Source: Hymenobacteraceae bacterium (GTDB taxonomy: Bacteria; Bacteroidota; Bacteroidia; Cytophagales; Flexibacteraceae). Taken from it: a stretch of 37,100 nucleotides of DNA. Below, one piece after another: positions 17,272 through 25,617 of the stretch (its first letter is position 1; each line of letters opens with the position of its first letter). Made by a program: the position numbers and the translations under genes. The DNA is taken from positions 1-37,100 of the forward strand of contig CANHCT010000013.1 in assembly GCA_947459175.1 (NCBI GenBank). Direction: 5' to 3'. Under the pieces are notes generated by a model. The model did no database searches. It was not told the origin of the DNA and worked only from the letters and a program-made list of their open reading frames with translations.

Positions 17272-17888
17272 GCAAAAACATTCCCGACTACCACCTGAAT
17301 GTTTTCATTAATTGCCCTTTTGACCCAAAATTTCAACCACTTTTCAGAGCTATGGTTTTTACCATTCAATACTGTGGCTTCATTCCCAGATGTGCTTTGG
17401 AAACAGCAGGTTCAGATGGAATCCGGATTGCCAAAATCATAGGCATAATAAGGGAGTGCGCGTTGGGAATTCATGATTTATCCCGGACCGAGCTCAATCA
17501 AAATCAACTTCCCCGATTCAATATGCCTTTGGAATTAGGCATTTTTATGGGTGCCAAGCATTTAGGCAAAGGTGTTCAAACCCAAAAAAAATACCTGATA
17601 CTGGACAAAGCCCATTTTCGGTTTAAAGAATATGTTTCAGATGTAAGTGGGCAGGATATCGCATCTCACAATGGAAAAATTCAGGGTATAATCAAAGCCT
17701 GCAGAGATTGGTTGAGTCACTGCACAGGTGGAAGAAAGTTGGACGGATACAATTACATTTTTAAAAAATATTCTGATTTCAAAAAATTACTGCCTGATTT
17801 TTGTTCGGAGAACAATTGGAAAGAATCTGATTTACAATTTAATGAGTTTACCTCATTGGCAGCAAACTATATCAACGCTTCAAAATAA
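17268..17888 (+). CDS. TIR/nucleoside-deoxyribosyltransferase-like protein
   Basis: 206 residues. VFINCPFDPKFQPLF (12-26) forms the first Rossmann strand and loop. MVFTIQYCGFIPRCALE (29-45) is the next helix and strand, ECALGIHDLSRTE (63-75) another strand, and RFNMPLELGIFMGAK (83-97) carries Glu89 in the position of the catalytic glutamate of TIR and nucleoside 2-deoxyribosyltransferase folds. A second part, residues ~105-200, contains the LILDKAHFRFKEYVSDVSGQD segment and is not recognised beyond this family. Such proteins may cleave NAD or nucleotides, or bind them. Neither is demonstrated here. The gene overlaps the small basic protein gene and ends before glgB, which it converges on. Together they form a compact two-gene module in AT-rich DNA. 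Confidence 0.75.
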   Translation: MSKNIPDYHLNVFINCPFDPKFQPLFRAMVFTIQYCGFIPRCALETAGSDGIRIAKIIGIIRECALGIHDLSRTELNQNQLPRFNMPLELGIFMGAKHLGKGVQTQKKYLILDKAHFRFKEYVSDVSGQDIASHNGKIQGIIKACRDWLSHCTGGRKLDGYNYIFKKYSDFKKLLPDFCSENNWKESDLQFNEFTSLAANYINASK

Positions 17889-17895
17889 ATATTCT

Positions 17896-17913
17896 GCCAA
17901 TACCATTATTGGC
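17896..17913. terminator. Hairpin between converging genes
   Basis: GCCAATA (17896-17902) and TATTGGC (17907-17913) form a perfect 7-bp stem with a 4-base loop, 8 bases after the TIR-like gene's stop. There is no U-tract, so it may be a weak or factor-assisted terminator, or chance. Confidence 0.35.
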
Positions 17914-17972
17914 CTGAACCGCCTGAAATAATTTAATCTCAAATTCCCTGAGAAAATCAAAGCCCGCTACCC

Positions 17973-19976
17973 TCACACCGGCCCCAAAACCAATGCCGTC
18001 CTGTTGGTAAGGTACAGGCTCATTTTGTTGTCGTCGAAGGTAAAGTGATCCACATGGGGCGTATGGCGTGAAAATCCTCCGAATTCCTCGTCGTCCGAAT
18101 TCAGCAAAACCCGGAACGAACCCGGCCCCGGCAAATGAAAAGCATAATCAGTCAGGCTTTTTTCGGGATGAAAATTGAAAGCAAAAATCAAACCCTTCCG
18201 CATGAAAATCAGGACTTTATTTTGATTGTCGATGTGGATTTCTTTGGCAAATTTATCCTGTAAAACGCCCTTGCTTTGCAGCAGTTCTACCATGGCCCGG
18301 TCGAAATCGAGCAGGTAATGGTATTTCAGATGGCCGGCTTCAGAAAGGCTCCACTGCCGCCGGGCATACTGATAGCTCCAGTCGTTGCCGGCACGGGGAA
18401 AATCAATCCATTCAGGATGACCAAATTCGTTGCCCATGAAGTTGAGGTAGCCATCGCCCCCTGCCGCCGCTGTTATCAGCCGGATCATTTTATGAAGGGC
18501 TATTCCCCTGTCAATGATGAAGTTATCCAACTGCTTGGACATATAGCCGTACATCTCTGCCCCCATCAGCCGGAAGGCAATGGTCTGGTCTCCCACCATC
18601 GCCTGGTCGTGGCTTTCGGCGTAAGCAATGGTTTTTTCGTCGTAGCGGCGGTTGGTGAGCATGCTCCAAAGGTCATACATATTCCAGGCCTCATCTGCCT
18701 GCTCTTTGATGATGCGGATCCAGAAATCAGGAATGCCCATGCCCAGGCGGAAATCGAATCCCACGCCACCGTTTTGTTGACTTTGGCCCAAACCGGGCAG
18801 GCCGCTTACATCTTCGGCAATGGTGATGCAGCCGGGCTTCACCTCATGGGCCACATCGTTGGCCAATTGCAGATACAGGTAGGCATCGGCATCAATCACA
18901 TGGTTGTAATAACTTGCCAAACCATCGAAACTGTAACCCAGGCCATGATGATGGTAAAGCATGGAGGTGACCCCGTCGAAACGAAATCCGTCAAACTGAA
19001 ACTCCTCAAGCCAGTACCGCACATTGCTAAGCAAAAACTGCTGCACTTCCGGCTTTCCATAATCAAAAATTTTGGAATCCCAGGAGGGATGGTTGCCCCT
19101 TTCCCCTTGCCGGAAATATTGATGATCGGTCCCGTCAAACTCATTCAGGCCCTCAAAAATGTTTTTAACTGCATGAGAATGAACAATATCCATAATCACC
19201 GCCATGCCCATGCCGTGGGCAGCATCCACCAGTTCTTTTAGTTCTTCGGGGGTGCCAAAGCGGGAACTGGGTGCATAAAAACCCGATACATGATAGCCGA
19301 ATGACCCGTAATACGGATGCTCCTGTATGGCCATCAACTGCACACAATTGTAGCCGGCTTTTTTGATGCGGGGAAGAATGTGGTCTTTAAACTCCCTGTA
19401 GGAACCGGTGCGGGCTTCTTCCTGTGCCATGCCGGTATGCGATTCGTAAATAAAAAGGGGCTTTTCCGGATCAGGACGGAACTTATTTTTAAATGTATAA
19501 GGCCTGGAAGGCGACCAGATCACACCGGCAAAATCTTTGGTGGCTTCATCCTGAATGGCATAGCGGATGTAGGCCGGTATCCGATCGAGGGTGCCGTTTC
19601 GGGCATGTACAATCACTTTTACCTTCTGTCCATGCTTCAGGGACTGAGGGTCAGAATCCTTTATTTCGATTTCCCAGATGCCATCCTGATTTTTGGCCAT
19701 GGGGTGGCTTTCCTTGTTCCAGTTGTTGAAATCGCCGGAAAGCCAAAGCTGATACGCACCGGGTGCCCACTCCCGGTAAATCCAGCTTTTATTTTTCTTA
19801 TCCCGCTGAAAACCAAAGAATTCATATGCTTTACTAAACCGATCCAAAGACCCGTATGCATCCTGAATGTAGGTTTTCATCCCCAGATAGCGATAATGCA
19901 AATCGGATATTTCCCTTGCAAAGGGCATCAGATCGGGGTTGTCCAACAGGAGGGGAAGGGTGGGTTTTACCATCAT
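17973..19976 (-). CDS. glgB: 1,4-alpha-glucan branching enzyme, eukaryote-like GH13_8 type
   Basis: 667 residues. Residues ~60-165 are a CBM48-like N-terminal domain (YREWAPGAYQLWLSGDFNNW). The GH13 barrel follows, with VIMDIVHSHAV (~259-270), the nucleophile Asp334 in GFRFDGVTSMLY, the acid/base Glu388 in TIAEDVSG and the transition-state Asp457 in AESHDQ. A C-terminal all-beta domain ends the protein. The spelling GFRFDGVTSMLYHHHG and the short N-terminus resemble the eukaryotic and plant GH13_8 branch rather than the classical bacterial GlgB (GH13_9). The enzyme introduces alpha-1,6 branches into glycogen in the cytoplasm. No other glg gene is adjacent. Either of two consecutive ATG codons (19976 or 19973) could start it. 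Confidence 0.95.
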   Translation of the reverse strand: MMVKPTLPLLLDNPDLMPFAREISDLHYRYLGMKTYIQDAYGSLDRFSKAYEFFGFQRDKKNKSWIYREWAPGAYQLWLSGDFNNWNKESHPMAKNQDGIWEIEIKDSDPQSLKHGQKVKVIVHARNGTLDRIPAYIRYAIQDEATKDFAGVIWSPSRPYTFKNKFRPDPEKPLFIYESHTGMAQEEARTGSYREFKDHILPRIKKAGYNCVQLMAIQEHPYYGSFGYHVSGFYAPSSRFGTPEELKELVDAAHGMGMAVIMDIVHSHAVKNIFEGLNEFDGTDHQYFRQGERGNHPSWDSKIFDYGKPEVQQFLLSNVRYWLEEFQFDGFRFDGVTSMLYHHHGLGYSFDGLASYYNHVIDADAYLYLQLANDVAHEVKPGCITIAEDVSGLPGLGQSQQNGGVGFDFRLGMGIPDFWIRIIKEQADEAWNMYDLWSMLTNRRYDEKTIAYAESHDQAMVGDQTIAFRLMGAEMYGYMSKQLDNFIIDRGIALHKMIRLITAAAGGDGYLNFMGNEFGHPEWIDFPRAGNDWSYQYARRQWSLSEAGHLKYHYLLDFDRAMVELLQSKGVLQDKFAKEIHIDNQNKVLIFMRKGLIFAFNFHPEKSLTDYAFHLPGPGSFRVLLNSDDEEFGGFSRHTPHVDHFTFDDNKMSLYLTNRTALVLGPV

Positions 19977-20082
19977 ATCAGAATTGTGAATGTCCTTTGT
20001 GCTTCAACCCCAAAGGAACGACTTGCCGGATGAATTTAAAAGAAAAAAAGGGGCAGTGAAGGTTTCCGGTTCCCGGGTTCCT

Positions 20083-20195
20083 GGCTTCTGATTTTTTAGT
20101 TCAAGGTTCAAGGTTGAAAGTTCAAAGTTGTTTTATTGTCTGTTTTTCAATGAATTACAACTTAAACTGATTTCTGATAACTGAATACTTGAAAA
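20083..20195 (+). repeat. Degenerate intergenic repeat, copy A
   Basis: Lies between glgB and the AsmA gene. It shares with copy B (35723-35825) the ordered blocks 'ttctgattttt', GTTCAAAGTT (20120-20129), 'ttgttttat.gtctg', a stretch around 'attacaacttaaac', and the exact 17-mer AACTGAATACTTGAAAA (20179-20195). Copy A carries an extra GTTCAAGG-type unit, so its 5' half is about 15 bases longer. No coding content. Confidence 0.75.
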
Positions 20196-20232
20196 GCTTT
20201 TAATTTTTTTCTTTTTACTTTTGCGTTTCTCC

Positions 20233-23187
20233 CTAAAACCTGAATCGTTTTTTCAACTTCTCCAACTCCTGTTTTGCCTTGTCTTCGGCTTCCTTTTTCA
20301 GGCGGTCGGCTTCGGCTTTGGCTTTCGCTTCGGCTTCTTTTTTCAGGCGCTCAGCCTCTGACCGGGCCTTGGCTTCGGCTTCGGCTTTCAGTTGATTTAC
20401 TTTTTCATTTACCGCAGATTTTGCCTGGTCTTTGCTGTTGCCTGCATCTACTTTCAGCAATTTGTATTTCGGAGAAGCAGCCGGTCCGGTGGCGGCAATG
20501 TCGAAGCGGATGTCTTTGGGTGCCGTCAGTTGCTTGCCGGTAAACTGGCTTAATACACCTGCCACTGCTGCACCGGCCGCACCGGCAGGAACTGAGGTTT
20601 TTATCAGATAATCAATGCTGCCATCCAGACCATTGCTTCCGCCAATATTCACCACCTGATTGCCCACTTTTACATCGAAGGGTTCAAAATATACCCGGCC
20701 ATTTTTAACCGTGGTTTTGATTTGTACATCCTTCAGGCTGGTTTGGGTAGGCAGGTTGGTTTTGGCCAGTTTGTTGATGCCCTCAATTATTTTCAGGTCC
20801 TTCATCCGCCCTTCGTTGAATTTTATCAATCCGCCGCCGTTGGTGGTTGGCAAATCGGGCTTCATCTCCCCGGTCAGTTTGCCATTCAAGGCGAAGAGGG
20901 TAGAGATTTTTCCGTCTATATTTCCGGCAGCAGGCGCCATTACCCGAATGGTATTGAAGGCAGCATAAGCCTTAGAAACAGAGATGTTTTCCATGTCCAT
21001 TTTAAAATCAAATCCCGGAGAACTGAGCAGGGTCGGGTCGTAGATTCCTTCCATTTTGATGCTTCCGTCCAGGGTTTGGAATTCCAAATCTTTCAGTTTC
21101 AGAATGCCGTTTTTCAGGTTTAAGCCACCCTTCATTTCTCTGAGGTCAAGATTGTCATAAGCAACTTTTGCTACCCTCGCACTGAAGCCGAAGTCCAGAT
21201 TTTTGGGCAGGGCCACGGGTGTCAGGGCTTCTTCTTTTGAGGGAGCGGCTGCTGCCTGCGGATCCCCGCTCAGGGCCATCAGTTCGTTCACATTCAGTTT
21301 GTTGGAGTTCATAATCAGGCTCCCCTGCAGTGTCTCGTCCTTCAGCACATAGCCCAAATGATTTTTTATTGATCCTGAAAAAGCGAAATCGCTTTCGCCT
21401 ATGCGCATCTGCATATTTTCCAATTTCATTTCCTTGCTGTTGAAAGCGGCTTTGGCCTGCCCAATGGCAACCGGCTTTTTCAGGTCTTTGGACTCATACA
21501 CAAACTGAGAAAGCTCCACCATACCGGAGGTAGGCAATTTTTCATACCGCTTCGCAGTGACATCGCTCATCAGTCCCGCTGTTTTGATGTCGGCATTCAT
21601 TTTGCCTTTCAGGGTCATGCCTTCGAGGGGAAAAATCCGGGTCATTTTTTCCAGATCTATTATTCCTATTGCCGCCATATCGTAGCGGATGTCGTTCAAA
21701 TCCTGCACTTTACCTTTCAGGGAAAATGGCTCACCGGCAAGCTTGAAGGACATATTTTCCAGATTCACCAGGGTAGCGGCCATCTGTCCTGTGGGATTTT
21801 CGGCATTCATTTTCAATTGAATGGCTTCAATCGCCTCCGGAAAATCTTTGGATTTTACATAGCCTTCTTTCAACGATACCTGAGCTGAAAAGGCAGGGAA
21901 AAGTTTCTGTTCGGCTGCATACTGTCCTTTTGCCTGAAGATCAAGATTTAGCAATCCCTTCAAATTCATACCCTCCATGGGGTAGATGGCCATAATTTCA
22001 GCCAGATTCAGGCTTCCCCCGGCATTCATGTCCACATTTGGATTGGTCAGTCCCACCACTTTTCCGGAGGCCCGAAAAGGATTGTTTCCCAACTTCATGC
22101 TGAAAATTTTCAGGTCTGCCACCATGTTTTCGAGCGGGCCCTGACTGTGGCCGGCGGTAAAATCAATCTCCAGATCAGAGATGGCCCCCGGCAAGTCCGG
22201 ATAACGGATTTTTCCTTTTTTCACGAAAAGCCGGGTCTCAAACCCGGGTAGGGAAAGACTGTCGTAAGTGCCTTTGGCCCAGCCTTCTGCCTTTATTTCT
22301 CCGTCGGCTTCCAGCTTTTCAAAGTCCTTTTTGTAAAAGGCCGGAATCAAAGAAATGAGCTCCTTCAACCCGGTTTCGCTTGTGGCATATTTCAGATCAA
22401 AGGCGGGTTTTTCGCCCCCCACATCAAACCAACCCGAAAACGAAAATTTGAAGCGGTTGAGCTGAACAAAATTTTCCCCGAATTCGCCTTTCTTTTTTTT
22501 CATGTCCCATTTCAATGCCAACCGGGAGTCGAATTCCTTGTGGCGCAGATACGCAACGGAATCTGCGGTCAGGCTCAGGTCGCGGATGTTGGTTTCGGTT
22601 CTGAGGTCCACCAGGTCCTGAGAAAAATCGCCCGAACCGGAATGATTCAGTCCCAGAAAGGCTGCTGCTGTACCGGCTCCGGCATCAAAATATTGAAAAT
22701 CAATGTTTTCTAAATTCCAATGCTGAATGCTGAGCGAAAATTCGGAAGGGGCTTCTGAAGGCTTTTCCGCTGCCGTATCGGGTTTGGCTTTGGTAATGAG
22801 ATAATTGGCACGGCCATCGGGCAAAACCAGGATGTTGATTTTGGCATTTTCAAGGTCGATATCCGTCATCTGCACCGGACCGCCGCCGATGACGGAAAAC
22901 AGGTCGAGGGCGGCATGAAAACGGCCTGCAAAAAGGAGGGTATCGCCTTCAAAAGGGGCCTTGTTGATGATGCCAAAATCCTGAATCTGAAATGAAAAAT
23001 CGGGAAAGCTGCGGAACATGGACAGGCTCACTTTCGAGGGATCGAAAATGATGCGGGCATCCAGACTTTCATTCAATGCCTTTTCGGCACGGGAGGCAAT
23101 TTTGTCCTTAAACAAAAAGGGCAGAATGAGGAGCAATGCAAATAAGGCCAGCAGCACTGCCCCGGCAATTTTCAGAAACTTTTTCAT
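20233..23187 (-). CDS. AsmA family envelope protein with charged C-terminal helix
   Basis: 984 residues. A single N-terminal membrane anchor (residues 5-27, AGAVLLALFALLLILPFLF) precedes a very long beta-rich periplasmic region typical of AsmA/TamB-like proteins: GRANYLI, repeated 'KG.......DLEKM..IFPLEGMTLKG' units at about residues 380-560, and an AsmA-like C-terminal region (GGGLIKFNEGRMKDLKIIEGIN). These proteins are thought to form grooves for lipid transport between membranes. After residue ~925 comes an unusual Ala/Lys/Glu-rich helix with repeats such as AKARSEAERLKKEAEAKAKA, ending in KKRFRF. It starts 7 bases after the stop of the exonuclease gene, so it is the third gene of the mpl operon. 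Confidence 0.88.
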   Translation of the reverse strand: MKKFLKIAGAVLLALFALLLILPFLFKDKIASRAEKALNESLDARIIFDPSKVSLSMFRSFPDFSFQIQDFGIINKAPFEGDTLLFAGRFHAALDLFSVIGGGPVQMTDIDLENAKINILVLPDGRANYLITKAKPDTAAEKPSEAPSEFSLSIQHWNLENIDFQYFDAGAGTAAAFLGLNHSGSGDFSQDLVDLRTETNIRDLSLTADSVAYLRHKEFDSRLALKWDMKKKKGEFGENFVQLNRFKFSFSGWFDVGGEKPAFDLKYATSETGLKELISLIPAFYKKDFEKLEADGEIKAEGWAKGTYDSLSLPGFETRLFVKKGKIRYPDLPGAISDLEIDFTAGHSQGPLENMVADLKIFSMKLGNNPFRASGKVVGLTNPNVDMNAGGSLNLAEIMAIYPMEGMNLKGLLNLDLQAKGQYAAEQKLFPAFSAQVSLKEGYVKSKDFPEAIEAIQLKMNAENPTGQMAATLVNLENMSFKLAGEPFSLKGKVQDLNDIRYDMAAIGIIDLEKMTRIFPLEGMTLKGKMNADIKTAGLMSDVTAKRYEKLPTSGMVELSQFVYESKDLKKPVAIGQAKAAFNSKEMKLENMQMRIGESDFAFSGSIKNHLGYVLKDETLQGSLIMNSNKLNVNELMALSGDPQAAAAPSKEEALTPVALPKNLDFGFSARVAKVAYDNLDLREMKGGLNLKNGILKLKDLEFQTLDGSIKMEGIYDPTLLSSPGFDFKMDMENISVSKAYAAFNTIRVMAPAAGNIDGKISTLFALNGKLTGEMKPDLPTTNGGGLIKFNEGRMKDLKIIEGINKLAKTNLPTQTSLKDVQIKTTVKNGRVYFEPFDVKVGNQVVNIGGSNGLDGSIDYLIKTSVPAGAAGAAVAGVLSQFTGKQLTAPKDIRFDIAATGPAASPKYKLLKVDAGNSKDQAKSAVNEKVNQLKAEAEAKARSEAERLKKEAEAKAKAEADRLKKEAEDKAKQELEKLKKRFRF

Positions 23188-23194
23188 AGGGTTT

Positions 23195-24022
23195 TTATTT
23201 GGAGAGCATTCCGGACATGCTCAGTTTCAAATCGGTTAGTTTTCTTTTGGTATCTCTTGAAAAATCCCCTTTCATCATCCAATCGTAATAGGCAGGCTCC
23301 TGACGGAATACATCGGTCACCAGCTTGCCGCGGTGCTTGCCGAAATTAAATACCACCTGTCCTTTATCGTTGTAAACCATGCGGTTGGCCAGATCATACT
23401 GATTGCCGCGGCTGATTTTATCCAGCACATCCACATCATTTTGTATGGGCACGGTGGTGTTGCCTTTTTCATCTACCCGCACCTTATTTTCGTAGCGAAC
23501 GACTTGTTCTTTCAATACCTCGAAGGTAACGATGGTATCGAATTCTGCCGAGTGGGCCTTGCCTTCCAGGTGCATTTCCTTGCCGCAATAAAACCGGTAC
23601 GCTGCCGCAAGATTTCTGGGCTCCATGTGGTGAAAAATTTTCTGCACATCCACCATTCTTCTTTTGGAAACATCAAAATCCTGCCCGGTGCGCATAAATT
23701 CCTCTACCAGAAGGGGGAGATCGAATTTTACAGAATTGTATCCCGCCAGATCGGCACCCTCCAGAAAGGCTGCAATTTCACCGCCTACTTTTCTGAAAGC
23801 CGGCTGGTCCTGCACATCTTCATCGCTGATGCCGTGTACTGCAGTGGCCTCATAGGGTATGGGCATTTCGGGATTGATTCTCCAGGTTTTTACCGAGGTG
23901 GTTCCGTCGGGGTGGGCCTTGAGGATGGAAATTTCTATGATTCTGTCGTTTACCGGGTCTATGCCGGTGGTTTCCAGATCAAAAAAAGCAAGCGGCTTTT
24001 TCAGCTTAAGGTTGTGTGTCAT
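23195..24022 (-). CDS. DEDDh 3'-5' exonuclease (DnaQ-like)
   Basis: 275 residues from ATG 24020-24022. This start leaves a single base after the mpl stop (TAA-C-ATG) and is preferred to an ATG 36 bases upstream inside mpl. Exo motifs are clear: FFDLETTG (Asp15, Glu17), the Exo II region LAGYNSVKFDLPLL, and Exo III HSAEFDT with His and Asp five residues apart, the DEDDh pattern. Residues ~225-265 (VFNFGKHRGKLVTDVFRQEPAYYDWMM) form the small C-terminal domain seen in exodeoxyribonuclease-X-like proteins. It is a cytoplasmic DNA or RNA trimming exonuclease or a proofreading subunit; which cannot be told from sequence. It lies in the mpl - exonuclease - AsmA operon. Confidence 0.92.
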   Translation of the reverse strand: MTHNLKLKKPLAFFDLETTGIDPVNDRIIEISILKAHPDGTTSVKTWRINPEMPIPYEATAVHGISDEDVQDQPAFRKVGGEIAAFLEGADLAGYNSVKFDLPLLVEEFMRTGQDFDVSKRRMVDVQKIFHHMEPRNLAAAYRFYCGKEMHLEGKAHSAEFDTIVTFEVLKEQVVRYENKVRVDEKGNTTVPIQNDVDVLDKISRGNQYDLANRMVYNDKGQVVFNFGKHRGKLVTDVFRQEPAYYDWMMKGDFSRDTKRKLTDLKLSMSGMLSK

Positions 24023-24023
24023 G

Positions 24024-25412
24024 TTATCTGTTGGTTTTTTCAATCCAGCGCTTGCCAAATTGTTGAATATCTGTTCCGTTAAAATTTCCTGAGCTCATCA
24101 GCAGCAGGTTGGTGCCGGGGGAAGCTTTGGCCTCCAATGCAGAAAAAAGCGCCTCGGCATTTTCGAATACCTGCAGATCATTTCGCTGAAAGGCATCTTT
24201 CAGTTCCTGAGCCGAAATGGGCTCCAGGTTTTTATGCCGGATTACCTCAGGGTTCAAATAAACAAATGCCTCATCGGCCGAATCCAGCCCGTGGGCGTAG
24301 TGGTGAATAAAGGATTTGCTGAGGCTGCTGAAGGTATGCAATTCCATGACAGCCAGCAATCTGCGGTTTTTGAACTGCTCCTTTACCGATTCAGTGGTGG
24401 CTTTCAGTTTGCTGGGTGCATGGGCAAAATCACGGTATACCGCTGCTGAGTCATTGTGAGCTACAGTTTCCAGCCGCCTCGATGCCGGCTCAAAGGATTG
24501 AATGGCTTCGTAAAACTGTTCGTCATGGATGCCGATTTTTCCCAGAAGGGTTCGGGCGCCGTTGGCATTCTGCACATTGTGCTGCCCGAAAAATTTCACG
24601 GGAACTTCCTTGCCGCGATGGTCAATTATAAAGGTCTGACCATTTCGGATGGTATATTTGGGGGTGCCGTATTCCAGCACGGTCACATCTTCTCTTTCCT
24701 TTTTGCAAATCACCGAAGCCAGCGCATCTTCGTCGTTGTACACGAGAATCCCTGCTTTGGGCGTAGCATCGGCAAAGTGGTCAAACTGCCGCACATAGGC
24801 ATTTTCTGTGGGGAAGACATTGACATGATCCCAGGCTATGCCGCTTACCAAACCAATGTGGTGTTGGTAAACCAAAAATTTTGGAATGCCCTGTTCGGCC
24901 GAAGACAAGTATTCGTCGCCCTCAATCACCATAATGGGGGCTTCTTCCGAGAGGCGCACAGCCGATTCAAAACCGGGAACGGCTGCACCGACCAGATAGT
25001 CAAATTTTCTGCCGAAATACCGAAGGCAATGCATCACCATGGCGGTGATGGTGGTTTTGCCGTGGCTGCCGGCAATCACTATCCTTTGCTTGTTTTTTGA
25101 ATGCTCGAAAATGAGCTGAGGATAGGATAAAATCTTGATTCCCAATGCTCTTGCCCGCTCCAGTTCGGGATTGTCGGCCCGGGCATGCATACCCAGAACC
25201 ACAAGGTCGGTGTCCTTGGTGATTTTTTCGGGAAACCAGCCGGTCTGCTCCGGCAAGAGGCCCGCATTGGTCAGATGGGTCCGCGATGGTTCGTAAATTT
25301 CATCATCGGAACCTGTCACCCGGTTTTGATTGTTTTTCAGGGCAATGGCAATCTGATGCATAACGCCACCCCCTATGGCGGTAAAATGTATGGACTGATT
25401 TCTGATGGACAT
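24024..25412 (-). CDS. mpl: UDP-N-acetylmuramate:L-Ala-gamma-D-Glu-mesoDAP ligase, Mur ligase family
   Basis: 462 residues. FTAIGGGVMHQIAIALK is the N-terminal nucleotide-binding domain. IVIAGSHGKTTITAM holds the ATP P-loop (G-x-x-G-K-T-T), and VIEGDEY, HVNVFPT and PASRRLE are Mur-ligase signatures. The C-terminal domain has YRDFAHAPSKLKAT and MSSGNF. The spacing of these motifs and the lack of a MurC-type substrate loop fit Mpl, which recycles cell-wall tripeptide onto UDP-MurNAc. MurC is the alternative but is usually encoded in the dcw cluster. First gene of an operon with the exonuclease and AsmA genes. A TATTTTTG -7 element lies 30 bases upstream. Confidence 0.9.
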   Translation of the reverse strand: MSIRNQSIHFTAIGGGVMHQIAIALKNNQNRVTGSDDEIYEPSRTHLTNAGLLPEQTGWFPEKITKDTDLVVLGMHARADNPELERARALGIKILSYPQLIFEHSKNKQRIVIAGSHGKTTITAMVMHCLRYFGRKFDYLVGAAVPGFESAVRLSEEAPIMVIEGDEYLSSAEQGIPKFLVYQHHIGLVSGIAWDHVNVFPTENAYVRQFDHFADATPKAGILVYNDEDALASVICKKEREDVTVLEYGTPKYTIRNGQTFIIDHRGKEVPVKFFGQHNVQNANGARTLLGKIGIHDEQFYEAIQSFEPASRRLETVAHNDSAAVYRDFAHAPSKLKATTESVKEQFKNRRLLAVMELHTFSSLSKSFIHHYAHGLDSADEAFVYLNPEVIRHKNLEPISAQELKDAFQRNDLQVFENAEALFSALEAKASPGTNLLLMSSGNFNGTDIQQFGKRWIEKTNR

Positions 25413-25441
25413 TCGGCCTGTGTGTACTGCTGGAAAAAAGG

Positions 25442-25449
25442 CAAAAATA
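25442..25449 (-). promoter_or_regulatory. Candidate -7 element for the mpl operon
   Basis: TATTTTTG on the minus strand matches TAnnTTTG exactly and would give a leader of about 23 bases. No TTTG -33 element lies at the right distance, so it is only half supported. Confidence 0.4.
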
Positions 25450-25617
25450 GACTGATTTTTTTATGTAGCGGGAATAATACGCCCCGTGAAAATCATGCAG
25501 TAAAAGTGTGTACCGGAAATCCGGAATTATTCCTTTTCCGAAATGGCCATCGGGCAGGAAAGCCACACAATATTTTACCGCATTGTGTCATCTTCCCTAC
25601 CGCTGATAAATTGGATT

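Noticed and set aside
18276-19241. A 321-codon plus-strand frame opposite glgB
   Set aside because: It mirrors the branching enzyme gene, shows no domain and has no ribosome-binding site.
20216-20223. TACTTTTG promoter-like element on the plus strand at the end of the AsmA gene
   Set aside because: No plus-strand gene follows; an antisense transcript cannot be supported from sequence alone.
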